64,000 nt of DNA from Rhodanobacter sp. (GCA_040371205.1 AP031382.1:372001-436000), one strand, 5' to 3'; counted from the first letter of the stretch, positions 35,375 to 45,029 are shown. Numbers and translations are program-made. Notes: a model not told the origin generated them from the sequence alone.

Positions 35375-36532
35375 TCAGTGCGCCAGCCCCAGCGCGGTGG
35401 CACAAAGCAGCACGAAAACCAGCAGCCAGAACCAGCACCAGCCGATGCACCAGTATTTCAGCAGGGTCATTGGCCAGCCTTGCCGGTAGATACGCTTCTG
35501 CATCACCAGCAGGTAGATCGGCGCCCACCAGGCCAACACGATTTCCAGCCAACTCAGCGGCCGACCGGCCCATGCCGCGTGCGGCGCCAGCCAGCCGGAC
35601 AGCTCGGTCAGCGCCACGATCAGCAACAGCCACAGAAACAGGAAGGCCTGACTGTGCAGCACCACGATCAGGTGCTCCATGTAGAGCCGGCGCTTGAACA
35701 CGTAGAACAGCTTGAGCAGCAGCGCGAACACCGGCACCAGCATCAGCATGGCGCCCGGCAATTTGCCGAAGATGCCGTTGATCATGCGCTCCTTGGCTGC
35801 TTCGCGGGCTTTCGGATCGCCATGCTTGTAGTCGTGGTAATTGTCCTGGATGTGCTGGAAAGTAGCGGTCAAGCCGTGGTTGACGAAGGCGGGCAACCAG
35901 CCGATCCGGACCGGATCCACCGGCGTATGGCCATTGCTGCGTGGGATCGGGGCCGCTGCCGTGCTGCTCTGCGCTGGCAATGGCGGGGCGTGTAGCTCGG
36001 CCAGTCGCCGGTTGGCGGCATCGTGCAGCAGCTGTTTCGTCTTTTCCGCCTGCGCGGCCATGGCGTTGCTGCCGAGAGCCTGCACGGCATTGAGCGCGTT
36101 GTCCTTCGCATCAAGCATGCTGCGCACATCGGCGGCGCTGGCTGCATCCGCGAAGTCGCCGCCGCGATCGAGCAGCACATGCTGCTGATGCTGGTCGAGG
36201 TCGCGCTCGATCGCGGCCGAGGTGACCAGGTGCAGCACGAAGAAGCACAGCAGGCACAGCACGAACATCAGCCGGAACGGCGCGATATAGCGCACGCGGC
36301 GGCCGGCGAAATACTCCAGCGTGAGGAATCCGGGCTTGAGGAACAGCGGCGGCAGCGTGTGCACGATGCGGCTGTCGATGTGCAGCACCGTTTCCACGGT
36401 CTCCTCGACCATGTGGTGCATGGGCTGGAGCACGCTGTGCACGGACTGGCCGCAGGCGTGGCAGAACTCGCCGACCAGGGGCGTGCCGCAGTTGGCGCAG
36501 TGCAGGCCCTCGTGGCTGGTCAGGGATTTCAT
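35375..36532 (-). CDS. DUF3667 membrane protein
   Basis: A 385-residue protein beginning with a zinc-ribbon-like motif (CANCGTPLVGEFCHACGQ, residues about 11-28), then a segment HHMVEETVETVLHIDSRIVHTLPPLFLKPG that is the core of DUF3667, and about five membrane helices. A hydrophilic region of about 130 residues separates the first helix from the C-terminal set. The function is unknown. It diverges from the MATE gene, 99 bases away. Confidence 0.85.
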   Translation of the reverse strand: MKSLTSHEGLHCANCGTPLVGEFCHACGQSVHSVLQPMHHMVEETVETVLHIDSRIVHTLPPLFLKPGFLTLEYFAGRRVRYIAPFRLMFVLCLLCFFVLHLVTSAAIERDLDQHQQHVLLDRGGDFADAASAADVRSMLDAKDNALNAVQALGSNAMAAQAEKTKQLLHDAANRRLAELHAPPLPAQSSTAAAPIPRSNGHTPVDPVRIGWLPAFVNHGLTATFQHIQDNYHDYKHGDPKAREAAKERMINGIFGKLPGAMLMLVPVFALLLKLFYVFKRRLYMEHLIVVLHSQAFLFLWLLLIVALTELSGWLAPHAAWAGRPLSWLEIVLAWWAPIYLLVMQKRIYRQGWPMTLLKYWCIGWCWFWLLVFVLLCATALGLAH

Positions 36533-36631
36533 CGCGCGCCCCTCGATTTCGTCGCAGCGGACGATCTTGGCATGCCGGACAGCCTCGCCGGAAGGCTCGG
36601 GTAGAATGGCCGGCCGTTGGAGCCCTTGTCC

Positions 36632-38029
36632 ATGAAAGCGTTTCGCCCCGAGCGTGCCCGCGTGCGGCACGAGATCGTCGCCACCGTGCGGCTCGCCATT
36701 CCGCTGATGCTGGCGCAGCTGGCCGCGATCGGCAGCAACGTGATCGACGCGGTGCTCTCCGGCCACGTCGGCGCGCACGTGCTGGGTGCGGTGGCGGTGG
36801 GTGCCAACATCTGGTCGCTGGCCATCGTGTCCGGCATCGGCACGATGATGGCGGTGCCGCCTGCGGTGGCGCAGCTGGATGGCGCGGGCCGGCGCGGCGA
36901 AGTGGGCGCCGTGTTCCGGCAGGCGCTGTGGCTGGCCCTGGCGATGGGCGCGCTGCTGTGGTTCGCGGTGCGCCACGCGGGGCCGCTGATCGACCTGATC
37001 GGCGTGACGCCCAGCCTGCGCCACGACGTGCTGCGTTTCCTGTCCGCGATCAGCTGGGGCGCGCCCGCGCTGACCTGCTACTTCGCCCTGCGCGGCCTGT
37101 CCGAGGGACTCTCGCTGACGCGGCCGTCGATGTTCTTTAGTTTCGGCGGCTTGCTGCTGCTGGTTCCGCTGGGCTACGTGCTGATGTTCGGCAAGCTGGG
37201 CATTCCGCCGCAGGGTGCGCACGGCTGCGGCATCGCCACGGCCACCGTGCTGTGGTTGGAGATGCTGGGTTTCGCGGTATTCGTGCTGAAACACCGCGAC
37301 TACCGCGGGCTCAACCTGCTGGAGCGTTTCGAATGGCCGCACTGGCAGCGCATTGGTGCGCTGCTGCATGTCGGCGGGCCGATGGCGGTGACCCTGCTCG
37401 CCGAGGGCGGGCTGTTCGTGGCCGCTGCGCTGCTCGTCAGCACGCTGGGCGAGGACGTGATCGCCAGCCATCAGGTGGCGCTCAATGTTGCCGCCTTGTT
37501 CTTCATGATCCCGCTGGGTCTGGCCATGGCGATCACCGTGCGCGTGGGCAATGCCGTCGGCCGCGGCGATGCGCGCGGCGTGCGCTATGCCGGTTTCTGC
37601 GGCATCGCCCTGACTCTCGCCACGCAATCGGTGTCCGCTTCGCTGATGCTGTCCCTGCCGCATTTCATCGCCACCTTGTACACGCACGACGCCAAGGTCA
37701 TCGCGTTGGCGTCGCAGCTGATCGTGCTGGCGGGCCTGTTCCAGTTCTCCGACGGCATCCAGGTGGCCGCGAACGGCGCGTTGCGCGGGCTCAAGGACAC
37801 GCGCGTGCCGATGGCGATCACCCTGTTCGCGTACTGGTGCGTGGGCATGCCGGTCGGCTGGTGGCTGGGCTTCCACCGTGGCCTCGGCGCGCGCGGCATG
37901 TGGATCGGCCTGATCGCCGGCCTGACGGTGGCGGCAGCGATGCTTTTCACGCGCTTCTGGCGCAGCGTGCACCGCGAGCGTTGGCGGCGGTATGCACCAC
38001 CGCCGGCGGTGGCCGCCGCGCAGGCCTGA
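36632..38029 (+). CDS. MATE family efflux transporter
   Basis: Multidrug and toxin extrusion protein of 465 residues with 12 predicted helices in two homologous halves. The first helix pattern is VRLAIPLMLAQLAAIGSNVIDAVLSGH, close to NorM. The second half has GGPMAVTLLAEGGLFVAAALLVSTLGED and FQFSDGIQVAANGALRGLKDTR, both diagnostic. The start at ATG 36632 is preferred over the in-frame TTG at 36617. Confidence 0.93.
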   Translation: MKAFRPERARVRHEIVATVRLAIPLMLAQLAAIGSNVIDAVLSGHVGAHVLGAVAVGANIWSLAIVSGIGTMMAVPPAVAQLDGAGRRGEVGAVFRQALWLALAMGALLWFAVRHAGPLIDLIGVTPSLRHDVLRFLSAISWGAPALTCYFALRGLSEGLSLTRPSMFFSFGGLLLLVPLGYVLMFGKLGIPPQGAHGCGIATATVLWLEMLGFAVFVLKHRDYRGLNLLERFEWPHWQRIGALLHVGGPMAVTLLAEGGLFVAAALLVSTLGEDVIASHQVALNVAALFFMIPLGLAMAITVRVGNAVGRGDARGVRYAGFCGIALTLATQSVSASLMLSLPHFIATLYTHDAKVIALASQLIVLAGLFQFSDGIQVAANGALRGLKDTRVPMAITLFAYWCVGMPVGWWLGFHRGLGARGMWIGLIAGLTVAAAMLFTRFWRSVHRERWRRYAPPPAVAAAQA

Positions 38030-38081
38030 CGTCGTGGCATGCAAGCGGCTACGCTAGCCGCACCTGCAAGGAGCCCCGATT

Positions 38082-39986
38082 ATGCCGCCACCCCCGATGC
38101 CGTCCCGTTCCCCGTCGTTGCCGCCACCGCCGCGTCGCAGCGGATTCTGGGCCGTGCTGTGCGGCATCGGCCGCGGCATCAACGTGGTGCGGCTGCTCAT
38201 CCTCAACGGGGTGTTCTTCTTTGTGCTGTTCATCGTGCTGCTGGCGATCGTCGGCGGGATCGCGGCGAGCCGGGCGAAGACCACGGTGCTCGACGGCAGC
38301 GTGCTGGTGCTGGAGCCGGAGGGCCAACTGGTCGAGCAGTACAGCGTCGATCCGCTGCAGCGCGCACTGGCGAAGCTTTCCGGCGGCAAGTTGCAGCAGG
38401 TGCAACTGCGCGACCTGGTCGGCGCCATCGACGCCGCCGCGAAGGACAAGCGCATCAGCCGCATCCTGCTGCTGCCGGACGAGCTGCATGCCGGCGGTTT
38501 TGCGGCCCTGCGCGAGGTGGGCGCGGCGCTCGACCGCTTCCGCGCCACCGGCAAGCCGGTGATCGCGTGGGCGGCGAACCTGGACCAGGGCCAGTACTAC
38601 CTCGCCGCGCATGCCAACCGCGTGCTGCTCGATCCGCAGGGCGGCCTGATGCTCACCGGTCTCGCCAACTATCGGCTGTTCTACAAGGACCTGCTCGACA
38701 AGCTGGGCGTGGACGTGCACCTGTTCCGCGTGGGCCAGTTCAAGAGCGCGGCCGAGCCGTACATCCTCGACCATGCCTCGCCCGCCTCGAAGGAGGCCGA
38801 CAGCTACTGGATGGGCGGGTTGTGGGACGAATACCTCGCCGAGGTGGCAAAGCTGCGCAAGCTTGATCCGGCCACGCTGCGCGCCGACGTGGACGACCTG
38901 CCGCAGACCATCGCGAGCACCCAGGGCGACCTCGCCCAGCTGGCGCTCAACGAACACCTGATCGATGGTACCGCCACGCGCGCCCAGCTGATCGCGTCGC
39001 TGCGCGAACAAGGCGTGCCGGCGGCGAAAGACGGCCACGGCTTCCGTGCGGTGGATCTCGCGCATTACGCTGCCGACGTGCAGAAGGGCGTGAGTCCCTT
39101 CGCGCCGGGCGTGACCGTGGTGGTGGCCGAAGGCGAGATCGCCGGCGGCAAGCGGCCGGCCGGCAGCATCGGCGGCGAGTCCACCGCCGCGCTGATCCGC
39201 GCCGCGCGCGAGGACCGGCGCACCCGCGCGCTGGTGCTGCGCGTGGATTCGCCCGGCGGCGAGGTCTATGCGGCGGAACAGATCCGTCGCGAGGTGGCAC
39301 TGACCCGCGAAGCCGGCATCCCGGTGGTGGTGTCGATGGGCGACGTGGCCGCCAGCGGCGGCTACTGGATCTCGATGAACGCCGACCGCATTTATGCCGA
39401 GCCGAACACCATCACCGGCTCCATCGGCATCTTCGGCATGTATTACTCGTTGCCGAACACGCTGGCCAAGTTCGGCATCGCCAGCGACGGCGTGGCCACC
39501 GGGCCGATGGCCGGCGCGTTCGACATCACGCGCCCGCTCGATCCCAAGGTGGGCGCGGTGATCCAGGCCATCATCGACAAGGGCTATCGCGACTTCGTGG
39601 GCGGCGTGGCCAAGGCGCGCGGCAAGAGCTTCGACGCCATCGACGCCATCGCGCAGGGGCGCGTGTGGACCGGCAGCCAGGCGCTGGACCGTGGGCTGGT
39701 GGACCAGCTTGGCGGCCTCGACGACGCGGAGGCCGAGGCCGCCAGGCTGGCGAAGCTGGGTACGGACTATCCCGTGCGCTACCAGCAGGCGCCGATGGGC
39801 GCGTTCGAAAGCTTCCTGGTCGGCTTCAGCCAGAGTGCCAGCGTCGAATGGCTGCAGAGCTGGGGCGTGCGCCTGCCGCCATGGTTCGCGCAGGTGCATG
39901 CGATCGCGCCGGAGTTGTCCTTGCTGCGGGATGCCAGGGCCGGCACGCCGAACATCTACGCCTACTGTTTCTGCACGCCACACTGA
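38082..39986 (+). CDS. sppA: Signal peptide peptidase SppA, 67K type
   Basis: Membrane-bound Ser/Lys protease that degrades cleaved signal peptides, 634 residues. One N-terminal membrane helix (LILNGVFFFVLFIVLLAIVGG). The protein is a tandem repeat: the catalytic Lys is K221 in VGQFKSAAEPY (first half) and the Ser is S425 in DVAASGGYWIS (second half). LRVDSPGGEVYAAEQIRRE precedes it. An AAGGAG-type ribosome binding site lies just before the ATG. The proline-rich first 18 residues are unusual but not informative. Confidence 0.94.
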   Translation: MPPPPMPSRSPSLPPPPRRSGFWAVLCGIGRGINVVRLLILNGVFFFVLFIVLLAIVGGIAASRAKTTVLDGSVLVLEPEGQLVEQYSVDPLQRALAKLSGGKLQQVQLRDLVGAIDAAAKDKRISRILLLPDELHAGGFAALREVGAALDRFRATGKPVIAWAANLDQGQYYLAAHANRVLLDPQGGLMLTGLANYRLFYKDLLDKLGVDVHLFRVGQFKSAAEPYILDHASPASKEADSYWMGGLWDEYLAEVAKLRKLDPATLRADVDDLPQTIASTQGDLAQLALNEHLIDGTATRAQLIASLREQGVPAAKDGHGFRAVDLAHYAADVQKGVSPFAPGVTVVVAEGEIAGGKRPAGSIGGESTAALIRAAREDRRTRALVLRVDSPGGEVYAAEQIRREVALTREAGIPVVVSMGDVAASGGYWISMNADRIYAEPNTITGSIGIFGMYYSLPNTLAKFGIASDGVATGPMAGAFDITRPLDPKVGAVIQAIIDKGYRDFVGGVAKARGKSFDAIDAIAQGRVWTGSQALDRGLVDQLGGLDDAEAEAARLAKLGTDYPVRYQQAPMGAFESFLVGFSQSASVEWLQSWGVRLPPWFAQVHAIAPELSLLRDARAGTPNIYAYCFCTPH

Positions 39987-40065
39987 CGGACAGCGGCGGC
40001 CTCCGGTCTGTTCGTCATCCCGGCGCAGCACGGGATGGCGGACGGGATCTTCGCCCGGTGCGCGG

Positions 40066-40884
40066 CTACGCTTGAGCCACCGTGGCGTCGTACCACTCGC
40101 CATGCCGCGTGACGCGGATCGGCATGCCGAACGCCTCGCCCAGCGCGTCGTCGGTGAGCACGGCGGCCTTGTCGCCCTGCCGCAGCGTGCGGCCTTGCCG
40201 GAGCAGCAGCACCTGGCCGATCTCGGGGATGATTTCCTCGACGTGATGGGTCACCAGCAGCAGGGTGGTGCCGCCGCGCGCGAGGGTGCGCAGCGCCTCG
40301 AGGAAATGGCGACGGCTGGCCAGATCCAGCCCGGCGCAGGGTTCGTCCAGCAGCAGCGCGCGCGGGCGATGCACCAGCGCGCGGGCGATCAGCACGCGGC
40401 GCGCCTCGCCGGTGGACAGGCTGGCCATCTCGCGGCCGACCAGGTGACTGGCTTGCATTTGCGCAAGTGCGGCGTCGGCGCGCTCGCGCATGGCGTCGGT
40501 GATCCGGTGGTCCAACCACAACCCGCGCGCGGCGAAGAAGCCAGACACCACCGCGTCGAACACCTCCAGCGGCGCGTCGCTGGTGAAGTCGCGCTGCAGC
40601 GCCGGCGAGACGATACCGAGCAGGCTACGCAGTTCGGCCACGTTCCAGCGGTCGCGGCCGAACACGCGCACTGGGCTGTGGCCATTGCCCGGTGCCAGCG
40701 GGTAGAGCTGGCGCGCGACCAGTTGCACCAGGGTGGACTTGCCCGAGCCGTTGGCGCCGAGGATCGCGGTGTGCTGGCCGGCCTCGATGCGCAGGCTGAG
40801 CCGGTCGAGCGCGCGGCGGCCGGCGCGCACCACGGTGGCGTCGTCGATTTCGAGCAGGGGCGGTGTGGCGGTGTCGGCATCCAT
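40066..40884 (-). CDS. ABC transporter ATP-binding protein without a linked permease
   Basis: A 272-residue ABC ATPase: Walker A GANGSGKST, Q-loop region GIVSPALQRDF, signature LSTGEARRVLIARAL, Walker B ALLLDEPCAGLD, and the switch His in VTHHVEEI. The style resembles ModF/YlmA-type ATPases, in which the ATPase stands alone. No permease gene is nearby. An in-frame ATG at 40920 would add 12 residues. The function is unresolved. Confidence 0.85.
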   Translation of the reverse strand: MDADTATPPLLEIDDATVVRAGRRALDRLSLRIEAGQHTAILGANGSGKSTLVQLVARQLYPLAPGNGHSPVRVFGRDRWNVAELRSLLGIVSPALQRDFTSDAPLEVFDAVVSGFFAARGLWLDHRITDAMRERADAALAQMQASHLVGREMASLSTGEARRVLIARALVHRPRALLLDEPCAGLDLASRRHFLEALRTLARGGTTLLLVTHHVEEIIPEIGQVLLLRQGRTLRQGDKAAVLTDDALGEAFGMPIRVTRHGEWYDATVAQA

Positions 40885-40922
40885 CCGTCGAACGATGCCG
40901 GCAAACCGCGTTTCATGCAAGG

Positions 40923-40948
40923 CGTTTGGCCGTCTTGACGGCCAAACG
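40923..40948. terminator. Perfect 12-bp hairpin between the lipoprotein and ABC genes
   Basis: CGTTTGGCCGTC, loop TT, then its exact complement. It sits 2 bases after the lipoprotein stop in minus-strand direction and before the ABC ATPase start. There is no T-run after it, so it may be a pause or attenuation structure rather than a full terminator. Confidence 0.55.
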
Positions 40949-40950
40949 AT

Positions 40951-41166
40951 TCACTGCATCGGCGCCTCGGCCTGCTGGTTCTGCGCTGCCGCCTGCTTGT
41001 TCACGATTTTCTGCACGTCCTTGGCGCGCTGTTCGTCGGCCTTCATCGCGTCCCATGGCGTGGCGACGCGGCTGCTGGCGGCGGCAGGTTGCGCCGTGGG
41101 TTCCGGCGGCTTGCCGGAGCAGGCGGCGAGGGCGAGCACGCACAGCAGCGGGTGCAGGTTTTTCAT
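40951..41166 (-). CDS. Small exported lipoprotein
   Basis: A 71-residue protein with a lipoprotein signal (LHPLLCVLALAACSGKPPEP; Cys at 16). The rest is polar, rich in Gln, Ala and Lys, ending in QAAAQNQQAEAPMQ, with a possible helical segment WDAMKADEQRAKDVQKIVNK. It resembles small lipoproteins of this family of bacteria; no function can be given. It diverges from the SDR gene. Confidence 0.75.
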   Translation of the reverse strand: MKNLHPLLCVLALAACSGKPPEPTAQPAAASSRVATPWDAMKADEQRAKDVQKIVNKQAAAQNQQAEAPMQ

Positions 41167-41244
41167 GGCGACGGGCCTTCGGGTGGCAGGCGTCGAGTGT
41201 CCTGCCGCGGCGTTCGCCGGGCAAGCATCGTGTAAGCTCGCCGC

Positions 41245-42027
41245 ATGAGCAGCCGCATCGACGCATGGCAACTGCAAGGCCACACGGCCCTGGTCACCGG
41301 TGCCAGCAAGGGCATCGGGTATGCCGCCGCGCGCGAGTTGGCCGGGCTGGGGGCCAACCTGCTGTTGGTGGCGCGCGACGAGGACTATCTCGAACAGGTG
41401 CGCGTGGAGCTGGCCGACGAGCACGACGGCATCGCGGTCTACGCGATGGGTGCCGATCTTGCGGTGGCGGAAGACCGGCTGGCGGTGTTCGACTGGATCG
41501 CCGATCTCGGCCTGCCGCTGTCGCTGCTGGTCAACAACGCCGGCGGCAACGTGCCCGGTCCGGCACTGGAGTACTCCGACGACGCGTACCGCGCCATCTT
41601 CGAGCTGAACCTGTTCGCCGCGTTCGAGATGTGCCGGTTGGCGCACCCGCAACTGGTACAGCATGCGAATGCCGCCATCGTCAACGTGGGGTCGGTGTCG
41701 GGCGTCACCCACGTGCGCACCGGTGCGCCCTATGGCATGAGCAAGGCCGCCTTGCACCAACTTACCCGAAACCTCGCCGCCGAGTGGGCCGTGGACGGCA
41801 TCCGCGTCAATGCGGTGGCGCCGTGGTACATCCGTACCCAGCGCACGGATTCCGCGCTGGCCGACGGGGATTATCTGGAAGAGGTGCTCGACCGCACGCC
41901 GTTGCGCCGCATCGGCGAGCCGGAAGAAGTGGCCGCGGCGATCGCCTTCCTGTGCCTGCCCGCGGCCAGCTACATCACCGGCCAGGTGCTGGGTGTGGAC
42001 GGCGGCTTCCTCAACTACGGTTTCTGA
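41245..42027 (+). CDS. Short-chain dehydrogenase/reductase
   Basis: NAD(P)-dependent oxidoreductase of 260 residues. The cofactor motif is TGASKGIG (residues about 17-24), the structural motif NNAGG, the active-site Ser in VGSVSGV and the Tyr-Lys pair in YGMSKAAL. The sequence resembles the tropinone-reductase-like subgroup. The first Arg of the cofactor loop (VARDED) favours NADP. The substrate is unknown and the neighbours give no clue. Confidence 0.9.
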   Translation: MSSRIDAWQLQGHTALVTGASKGIGYAAARELAGLGANLLLVARDEDYLEQVRVELADEHDGIAVYAMGADLAVAEDRLAVFDWIADLGLPLSLLVNNAGGNVPGPALEYSDDAYRAIFELNLFAAFEMCRLAHPQLVQHANAAIVNVGSVSGVTHVRTGAPYGMSKAALHQLTRNLAAEWAVDGIRVNAVAPWYIRTQRTDSALADGDYLEEVLDRTPLRRIGEPEEVAAAIAFLCLPAASYITGQVLGVDGGFLNYGF

Positions 42028-42031
42028 ACCT

Positions 42032-42652
42032 TCATGGCCCGCCGCAGCCCTGCAGTTGCGCGCGCAGTTCGGTCTCGCGCGCGAGCAGCGGCGCTTGGTC
42101 GCTCTTGAAGGCGCGGCTCAGTGCGTGCTCGTTCCGCGTCCAGTCCGCGCGCAGGGCGGCGCAGGTTTCCTCGGTGCTCATTTCGCGGCATGAGTCCTGC
42201 ACGTAGGTGTAGTAGCCGGAAACCATAGCTGCATTGGGCTTGGCGTGGCCCATGCCGTTTGCCGCGGTGTATTGCTCCGTCAGCAGCGTGGGCAGGCCCA
42301 CGATGCCAAGCGGGGCGTAATAGCCGGGTGGGTGGCCGTCCGTGCTGGTGTAGGTCTTGCCGTCGGTGGCGCGCACGCACTGGTAGAGCGTGGGCACCGG
42401 CGCCGCGGGACCCGGTGCGGGCGGCGGCACGGCGGCGGTGGGCGGCGGCGTGCTGTCGGCGGGTGCCGGCGGCGGTGGGGAGGACGGCGCTGGCGTGTCG
42501 AGGACGATCTGGCGGCCGCGCTCGCCCGGGCAGGGCGTGGACTGGTAGCTGGATTCGCCATGCGCGCCGACGCATTGATAGACGGTTTGCGCCAGGCAGG
42601 GCGCGCACGCCGCGATGCCGGTCAGCAGGAGGAGGGCAGGCAAGCGCGCCAT
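42032..42652 (-). CDS. Exported protein with two short DUF4124-like repeats
   Basis: A 206-residue protein with a signal peptide (ARLPALLLLTGIAACAPCLAQ). Two similar short motifs occur: TVYQCVGAHGESSYQSTPC near the mature start and TLYQCVRATDGKTYTSTDG about 70 residues later, separated by a Pro/Ala-rich linker. The C-terminal part has paired Cys (DSCREMSTEETCAAL). An in-frame upstream ATG at 42670 would add 6 residues. The role is unknown. Confidence 0.78.
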   Translation of the reverse strand: MARLPALLLLTGIAACAPCLAQTVYQCVGAHGESSYQSTPCPGERGRQIVLDTPAPSSPPPPAPADSTPPPTAAVPPPAPGPAAPVPTLYQCVRATDGKTYTSTDGHPPGYYAPLGIVGLPTLLTEQYTAANGMGHAKPNAAMVSGYYTYVQDSCREMSTEETCAALRADWTRNEHALSRAFKSDQAPLLARETELRAQLQGCGGP

Positions 42653-42677
42653 CGTTCGCTCCACGGCCATGTTCGGC

Positions 42678-43622
42678 TCAGAAGTCGGGCTCGTGTTCCT
42701 CGGCGGCCAGTCCCAGCGTCACCGCGCCTTCGCCCACGTTGACCATGCCGGTGATGCTCATCGGTGCCTCCAGCAGGGCGACGCCGCATTCCTCGCAGGC
42801 CGCGCGCAGCTTGTCGTAGCCGGGCAGGCTCGACAGCACGGCAAGGTCGCCGCCGTAGCTCACGCACACCATCGGCACGATGAGTCCGGCCCGTACCCGC
42901 GCGGCGGCGTAGTCGAACAGCTGCTGCGCGCCCTGGTCGAAACCGCGGGCCTTGCCGACCGGCCCGGTTTCGCCGCGGAAGCAGCGCAGGATGGGCTTGA
43001 TGTCCAGTGCCGAACCCAGCATTGCGCTGACCAGGCCCACGCTGCGGTCGTTCTTCTTCTTGGCGCGGGCGCGCAGGTAGTAAAGGTCGCGCGGCATCAG
43101 ATAGCCGTAGCTGTGGTTGGCGACGTGGTTGAGCCGTTCGCGGATCGCTGCCGGAGGCATGTCCGCGGCGATCAGGCGCGCCGCCTCCCACACCACCGGC
43201 GCGGTGCCCGCGAACACGTTGCGCGTGTCGATCACGCGCATCAGGAACTGCCCAGGGATGCCGGCCGGTTCGCGCACGTCGCGGTAGCTGCGCAGCACGG
43301 CGAAACTGGCGCGCAGCACGTTGTCGTAGATCGGGCTGCGCGTGGCGGTGACGGTGAGGCAGAACACGCAGTCCTGCTCCAGCGCCAGCCGTTCCATGAA
43401 CAGCTTCTGCACGTCTTCCGACGAGGTCGGTTCGGTTTCCGCCGAATGGCTGCGGCTGCCGAGGCGGCGGTCGACGAAGCGCTGCACTTCCACCGGATCG
43501 CGGTTGTCGGTGAAAGTCTCGTCGTCCACCTTGATAGTGACCGGCATCACCGTGATGCGGTGTTCCTGCAGGAACGCCTGCGGCAGATCGCAGGACGCGT
43601 CGATCGTCAGTCCCATGCGCAT
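42678..43622 (-). CDS. DegV family fatty-acid-binding protein
   Basis: A 314-residue protein starting MRMGLTIDASCDLP, the typical DegV N-terminus. The region ETEPTSSEDVQKLFMERL matches the family lipid-binding motif around TSxPS. In Gram-positive bacteria, DegV-like FakB proteins present fatty acids to a kinase; no kinase (FakA) gene is adjacent here. GAGAGGG precedes the ATG at 43622; a second in-frame ATG is 6 bases later. Confidence 0.87.
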   Translation of the reverse strand: MRMGLTIDASCDLPQAFLQEHRITVMPVTIKVDDETFTDNRDPVEVQRFVDRRLGSRSHSAETEPTSSEDVQKLFMERLALEQDCVFCLTVTATRSPIYDNVLRASFAVLRSYRDVREPAGIPGQFLMRVIDTRNVFAGTAPVVWEAARLIAADMPPAAIRERLNHVANHSYGYLMPRDLYYLRARAKKKNDRSVGLVSAMLGSALDIKPILRCFRGETGPVGKARGFDQGAQQLFDYAAARVRAGLIVPMVCVSYGGDLAVLSSLPGYDKLRAACEECGVALLEAPMSITGMVNVGEGAVTLGLAAEEHEPDF

Positions 43623-43754
43623 GGGTTCACCCTCTCGAAAGGCAGCCGCAACATAGCACGGCGCCACGTGGCCGGCTGCATGGATAATGTCCGGGCAAAC
43701 CCAAGGTGCCCGCCGGCGTGGCGTCGCCGGCAACCCCGCACAAGGCAACACGGC

Positions 43755-44546
43755 ATGAAAGACAAACACGAGATCGTTTCCAACTGGCTGCCGCGCTACA
43801 CCGGCACGCCGCTGGAGCAGTTCGGCCAGTACATCCTGCTCACCAATTTCGGCCACTACGTGGATCTGTTCGCCGAGTGGCACGGCGTCGACGTGCAGGG
43901 CCGCGACCGCCCCATGCCCAACGCCACCGCCGACGGCATCACCCTGATCAACTTCGGCATGGGCAGTCCCAATGCCGCCACCGTGATGGACCTGCTCGGC
44001 GCGATCAGGCCGCACGCCGCGCTGTTCCTCGGCAAATGCGGCGGGCTCAAGAAGAAGAACCAGATCGGCGACCTGGTGCTGCCGATCGCCGCGATCCGCG
44101 GCGAGGGCACCAGCAACGACTACCTGCCGCCCGAGGTGCCGGCATTGCCGGCCTTCCAGTTGCAGCGCGGCGTCTCCACCATGATCCGCGACCTCGGCCA
44201 CGACTACTGGACCGGCACCGTCTACACCACCAACCGCCGCGTGTGGGAGCACGACGAGGCGTTCAAGGATCGCCTGCGGCAGACGCGCAGCATGGCGATC
44301 GACATGGAGACCGCCACCATCTTCGCCGCCGGCTTCGCCAACGAGATCCCCTGCGGCGCACTGCTGCTGGTGTCCGACCAGCCGATGATCCCCGAAGGCG
44401 TGAAGACAGAAGCCAGCGACCGCAAGGTCACCGAGAAATTCGTCGACGCGCACATCCGCGTCGGCATCGAGGCGCTCAAGCTGGTCCGCCGCAACGGCCG
44501 CAGCGTGAAGCATCTGCGTTTCGAGGAAGACCGCGAAGACGATTGA
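43755..44546 (+). CDS. amn: AMP nucleosidase, short form
   Basis: Hydrolyses AMP to adenine and ribose 5-phosphate. The 263-residue protein matches the catalytic (C-terminal) phosphorylase-fold domain only. Visible features are LINFGMGSPNAATVMDLL, LFLGKCGGLKKKNQIGDLVLP and the acidic AIDMETATIFAAGF. The E. coli enzyme is about 480 residues with an extra regulatory domain, which this protein lacks. A clear terminator follows. Confidence 0.9.
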   Translation: MKDKHEIVSNWLPRYTGTPLEQFGQYILLTNFGHYVDLFAEWHGVDVQGRDRPMPNATADGITLINFGMGSPNAATVMDLLGAIRPHAALFLGKCGGLKKKNQIGDLVLPIAAIRGEGTSNDYLPPEVPALPAFQLQRGVSTMIRDLGHDYWTGTVYTTNRRVWEHDEAFKDRLRQTRSMAIDMETATIFAAGFANEIPCGALLLVSDQPMIPEGVKTEASDRKVTEKFVDAHIRVGIEALKLVRRNGRSVKHLRFEEDREDD

Positions 44547-44573
44547 GCCGCTCGCGATCCGTACCGGAGCCAG

Positions 44574-44603
44574 GGCCGCGTGGATCATGCACGCGGCCTT
44601 TTT
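44574..44603 (+). terminator. Terminator after amn
   Basis: A 9-bp stem GGCCGCGTG, 7-base loop, its complement, then TTTTT; it starts 27 bases after the amn stop. Confidence 0.9.
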
Positions 44604-44891
44604 CGTTCTGCGCCTGCAGTAATGCCTGGAGGCGAATTCTTGCCGCAATCTTGTACGTGGCCGAGGAAATTTCGACCGAATTACTTGCTGGCATGCCCTC
44701 CGCATGGTGCTGTCCGCGCGCATCAGATGCTGCTTAGTCGTGCATTTTCAATGGCTCGTCGCTGCCGGTTGAAGGGTGGGCGCCATTCGCAAATTAAATC
44801 GAATTCGCAAGGAGGCGGGCGTGCTCGGCGCGGATCGAAATATCATGCGTAAACCGCTGTTTCTCAAGGAATAATAGCAATTTCTTGAATG

Positions 44892-44919
44892 TTGACTTTG
44901 TGTTATTCGGCTGATTAAT
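44892..44919 (+). promoter_or_regulatory. Possible sigma-70 promoter of the TonB receptor gene
   Basis: TTGACT at 44892-44897, a 16-base spacer, and ATTAAT at 44914-44919 in the AT-rich part of the leader. The -10 box is weak, so this is a suggestion only. Confidence 0.35.
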
Positions 44920-45029
44920 GTCGGCGTGCTTCTGGCAGCACGCGGGTACATCTCGGCCGCTCAACCCGGCTCGACGCATGCTTGCAATTTGAAGAATGTC
45001 GCCATTTTCCGCTGGGGAGTTTCCATCTC

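Larger units (their letters stand above)
44547..45029. other. Intergenic region before the TonB receptor
   Basis: No gene is visible. It contains the amn terminator (44574-44603), then an AT-rich tract around 44790-44930 with a possible promoter at 44892-44919. About 110 bases of leader follow to the receptor ATG, with GGGGAG near 45014 as ribosome binding site. Confidence 0.6.
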
